Shown here: piece by piece, positions 50,375 to 51,575 of the stretch | How positions within the stretch are numbered: position 1 is the stretch's first letter | Layout of the letters: each line of letters begins with the position of its first letter | Source of the DNA: Spirochaetes bacterium ADurb.Bin110 | Lineage (GTDB): Bacteria; Spirochaetota; Spirochaetia; Treponematales; Rectinemataceae | Direction of reading: 5' to 3' | Assembly: GCA_002070755.1 (NCBI GenBank) | Contig: MWDY01000298.1 | Coordinates: 1 to 51,575 of the forward strand | Length of the DNA stretch: 51,575 bases | Position numbers and translations under genes: made by a program | Notes under the pieces: model-generated | The model's input: the letters and a program-made list of their open reading frames with translations, nothing else | Databases searched by the model: none | Told to the model about the DNA's origin: nothing

Positions 50375-50528
50375 AGTGCGCTCCTCCCATAAATATTCTC
50401 TTTGCATTGAAGCAGATGTACTATTACGAGAAACAGCCAGCGCGTCAATACAGAGGCATGGCAAAATTTATAGGTCAAATGGAAATATGTCAAGGAAAAA
50501 TTGCAAAAAACATTGCTTTTTGGAGAGC

Positions 50529-50557
50529 TTTTAACCAAAAAAGTTATCATATATAAT
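50529..50557 (+). promoter_or_regulatory. candidate ispE promoter
   Basis: A perfect TATAAT (50552-50557), ending 10 nt before the ATG, with a weak TTTTAA (50529-50534) at 17-bp spacing. No Shine-Dalgarno precedes the start codon, so the leader would be about 4 nt. Confidence 0.45.
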
Positions 50558-50567
50558 AGTTTAGAAA

Positions 50568-51575
50568 ATGTCTTCACTTGAAATTAAAGCCTTTGCAAAA
50601 CTCAATATTGGACTCAAGGTTTTTCAGAGCAGAATATCAGGATACCATGACATAGAAGGCATATTTCAGAATGTCAGTCTAGCCGATACCATTTGGATAT
50701 CCACCCACAATGAGAATAATGAAGAGAAAGTGACCATAGAAGGCAACTTTGGATGCCCTATAAACTTATCAAGTGTATATAGAGCGGCGATCGAATTCGA
50801 TAGAGCTTCCGATGGAATAATAAGCCAGAATGGTGTATATATCCAGGTTAAAAAAGAAATTCCTGTACAAGCAGGCTTGGGCTCAGCCAGCACTGATGCT
50901 GCAGCCATACTCTGCGGCTTAAATGAGCTTTTTGGCATGCGGCTCTCAAAAAAAGAACTCACTAGCATTTCAATAAGGATAGGTAGCGATGTTCCTTTCT
51001 TTTTGTATGGTGGAGCAGCTATCGTTAGGGGACGAGGCGAGTGTATAAGTCAAATAGAGCCCAGAACCGATTTTGGAATAGTCATTCTACTGCCTTCATG
51101 GGCTTCTTCTACTCAAGATGCTTATAAGCTTTTGGATGCTTTGCGCTGCAATGATCTTTCTTGGATTTCTTGCGCAAGGGAAATTCGCGAGGGCGAATCA
51201 GTCCATTGCGTTTGCTCTTCGGATGAGGAGTTTAAACAATGGTATCATGGTCCTATTGTCAATTGGCATCTAGAGAATGATTTTCAGCCAGTAATGGAAA
51301 GACAGCATAGAGAATATGAAGAATGGTCACAGTTTCTTATGAAAAAAGGCGCAATCTGTACAAGCCTTACTGGTTCTGGATCGGCAATGTATGGAGTATT
51401 CGAGTCTATGAAAGAAGCCGATGCAGCTGCTGAAGAATGTAGGACTTTGCTCAAAGGAGCAGAAAAATCAGGATTGTGCGCTATTGCTAGTATTTTTTCA
51501 GTAGCACCGCTTGCGCGAAGCATGATTGTAAGTTATATTCAAGCTTGCAACGTAGATACAAGGTCAGACAAGGAG
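50568..51575 (+). CDS. ispE: 4-diphosphocytidyl-2-C-methyl-D-erythritol kinase IspE (runs off the window)
   Basis: A 336-codon open frame with no stop before the window edge. This GHMP-family kinase phosphorylates CDP-methylerythritol in the MEP isoprenoid pathway, the same pathway as ispG. The start IKAFAKLNIGLKV, the ATP-binding loop PVQAGLGSASTDAAAIL (about residues 99-115), IGSDVPFFLYGGAAIVRGRGE, and the C-terminal LTGSGSAMYGVF are diagnostic. Bacterial IspE is usually about 290 residues, so the stop should lie close beyond the edge or the protein has a C-terminal extension. Confidence 0.92.
   Translation, partial: MSSLEIKAFAKLNIGLKVFQSRISGYHDIEGIFQNVSLADTIWISTHNENNEEKVTIEGNFGCPINLSSVYRAAIEFDRASDGIISQNGVYIQVKKEIPVQAGLGSASTDAAAILCGLNELFGMRLSKKELTSISIRIGSDVPFFLYGGAAIVRGRGECISQIEPRTDFGIVILLPSWASSTQDAYKLLDALRCNDLSWISCAREIREGESVHCVCSSDEEFKQWYHGPIVNWHLENDFQPVMERQHREYEEWSQFLMKKGAICTSLTGSGSAMYGVFESMKEADAAAEECRTLLKGAEKSGLCAIASIFSVAPLARSMIVSYIQACNVDTRSDKE

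Overview
The window looks like chromosomal DNA of a spirochaete, probably a relative of Treponema in the Spirochaetales, of moderate G+C. The strongest evidence is the seven-gene V-type ATPase operon in the order E, DUF2764, A, B, D, I, K. Supporting evidence is the mix of housekeeping genes, including a DUF261-like phage peptidase, a type II NADP-isocitrate dehydrogenase and an EF-G paralogue. The assignment rests on gene content only; no rRNA is present.

Layout. 1-5.0 kb: tRNA-Val, lon and a DMSO-reductase-family molybdoenzyme. 5.0-10.1 kb (minus strand): glucokinase, an M23 peptidase, phosphoglucomutase, phosphoglycolate phosphatase and a coiled-coil protein, mostly sugar-phosphate metabolism. 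10.2-13.8 kb: an SPFH protein coupled to nrdR, then the EF-G paralogue. 13.9-17.65 kb (minus): an mgtA Mg2+ P-type ATPase coupled to a PTS EIIA-like gene. It is preceded by an unannotated 33-codon leader ORF carrying an acidic/proline run like that of enterobacterial MgtL, and by a hairpin that hides the mgtA ribosome-binding site. 17.7-18.0 kb: tRNA-Pro and tRNA-Arg.

18.1-22.2 kb is the accessory region. It has two parts. The first is a small array of integron-type gene cassettes with three attC-like sites and no integrase (a CALIN). Its genes are a small unknown, a GNAT acetyltransferase and a coupled DUF2007/DUF3795 pair. The second is a prophage remnant with a tail-gene fragment and a compact lysis-like module containing overlapping frames. 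The remnant begins directly at the stop codon of icd.

22.2-32.4 kb: icd, tRNA-Gly, the V-ATPase operon (its K subunit has residues suggesting Na+ coupling) and ispG. 32.4-36.8 kb: an ArsR regulator, a receiver-like protein and mfd. 36.8-41.2 kb (minus): an apparent five-gene operon led by a NusG paralogue, followed by three subunits of a divergent molybdenum hydroxylase and an RsmI-like methyltransferase. 41.3-51.6 kb: ligA, yggU, argS, rplU, rpmA, obg, nadD, yqeK, a LytR-family protein and rsfS, then an extremely acidic small protein (minus) and ispE, which runs off the window.

A pattern across the window is that several first genes have no Shine-Dalgarno sequence but have a sigma70-like -35/-10 pair ending only 6-10 nt before the start codon. 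This suggests leaderless mRNAs. Internal operon genes instead use good Shine-Dalgarno sequences or 4-nt stop/start overlaps.
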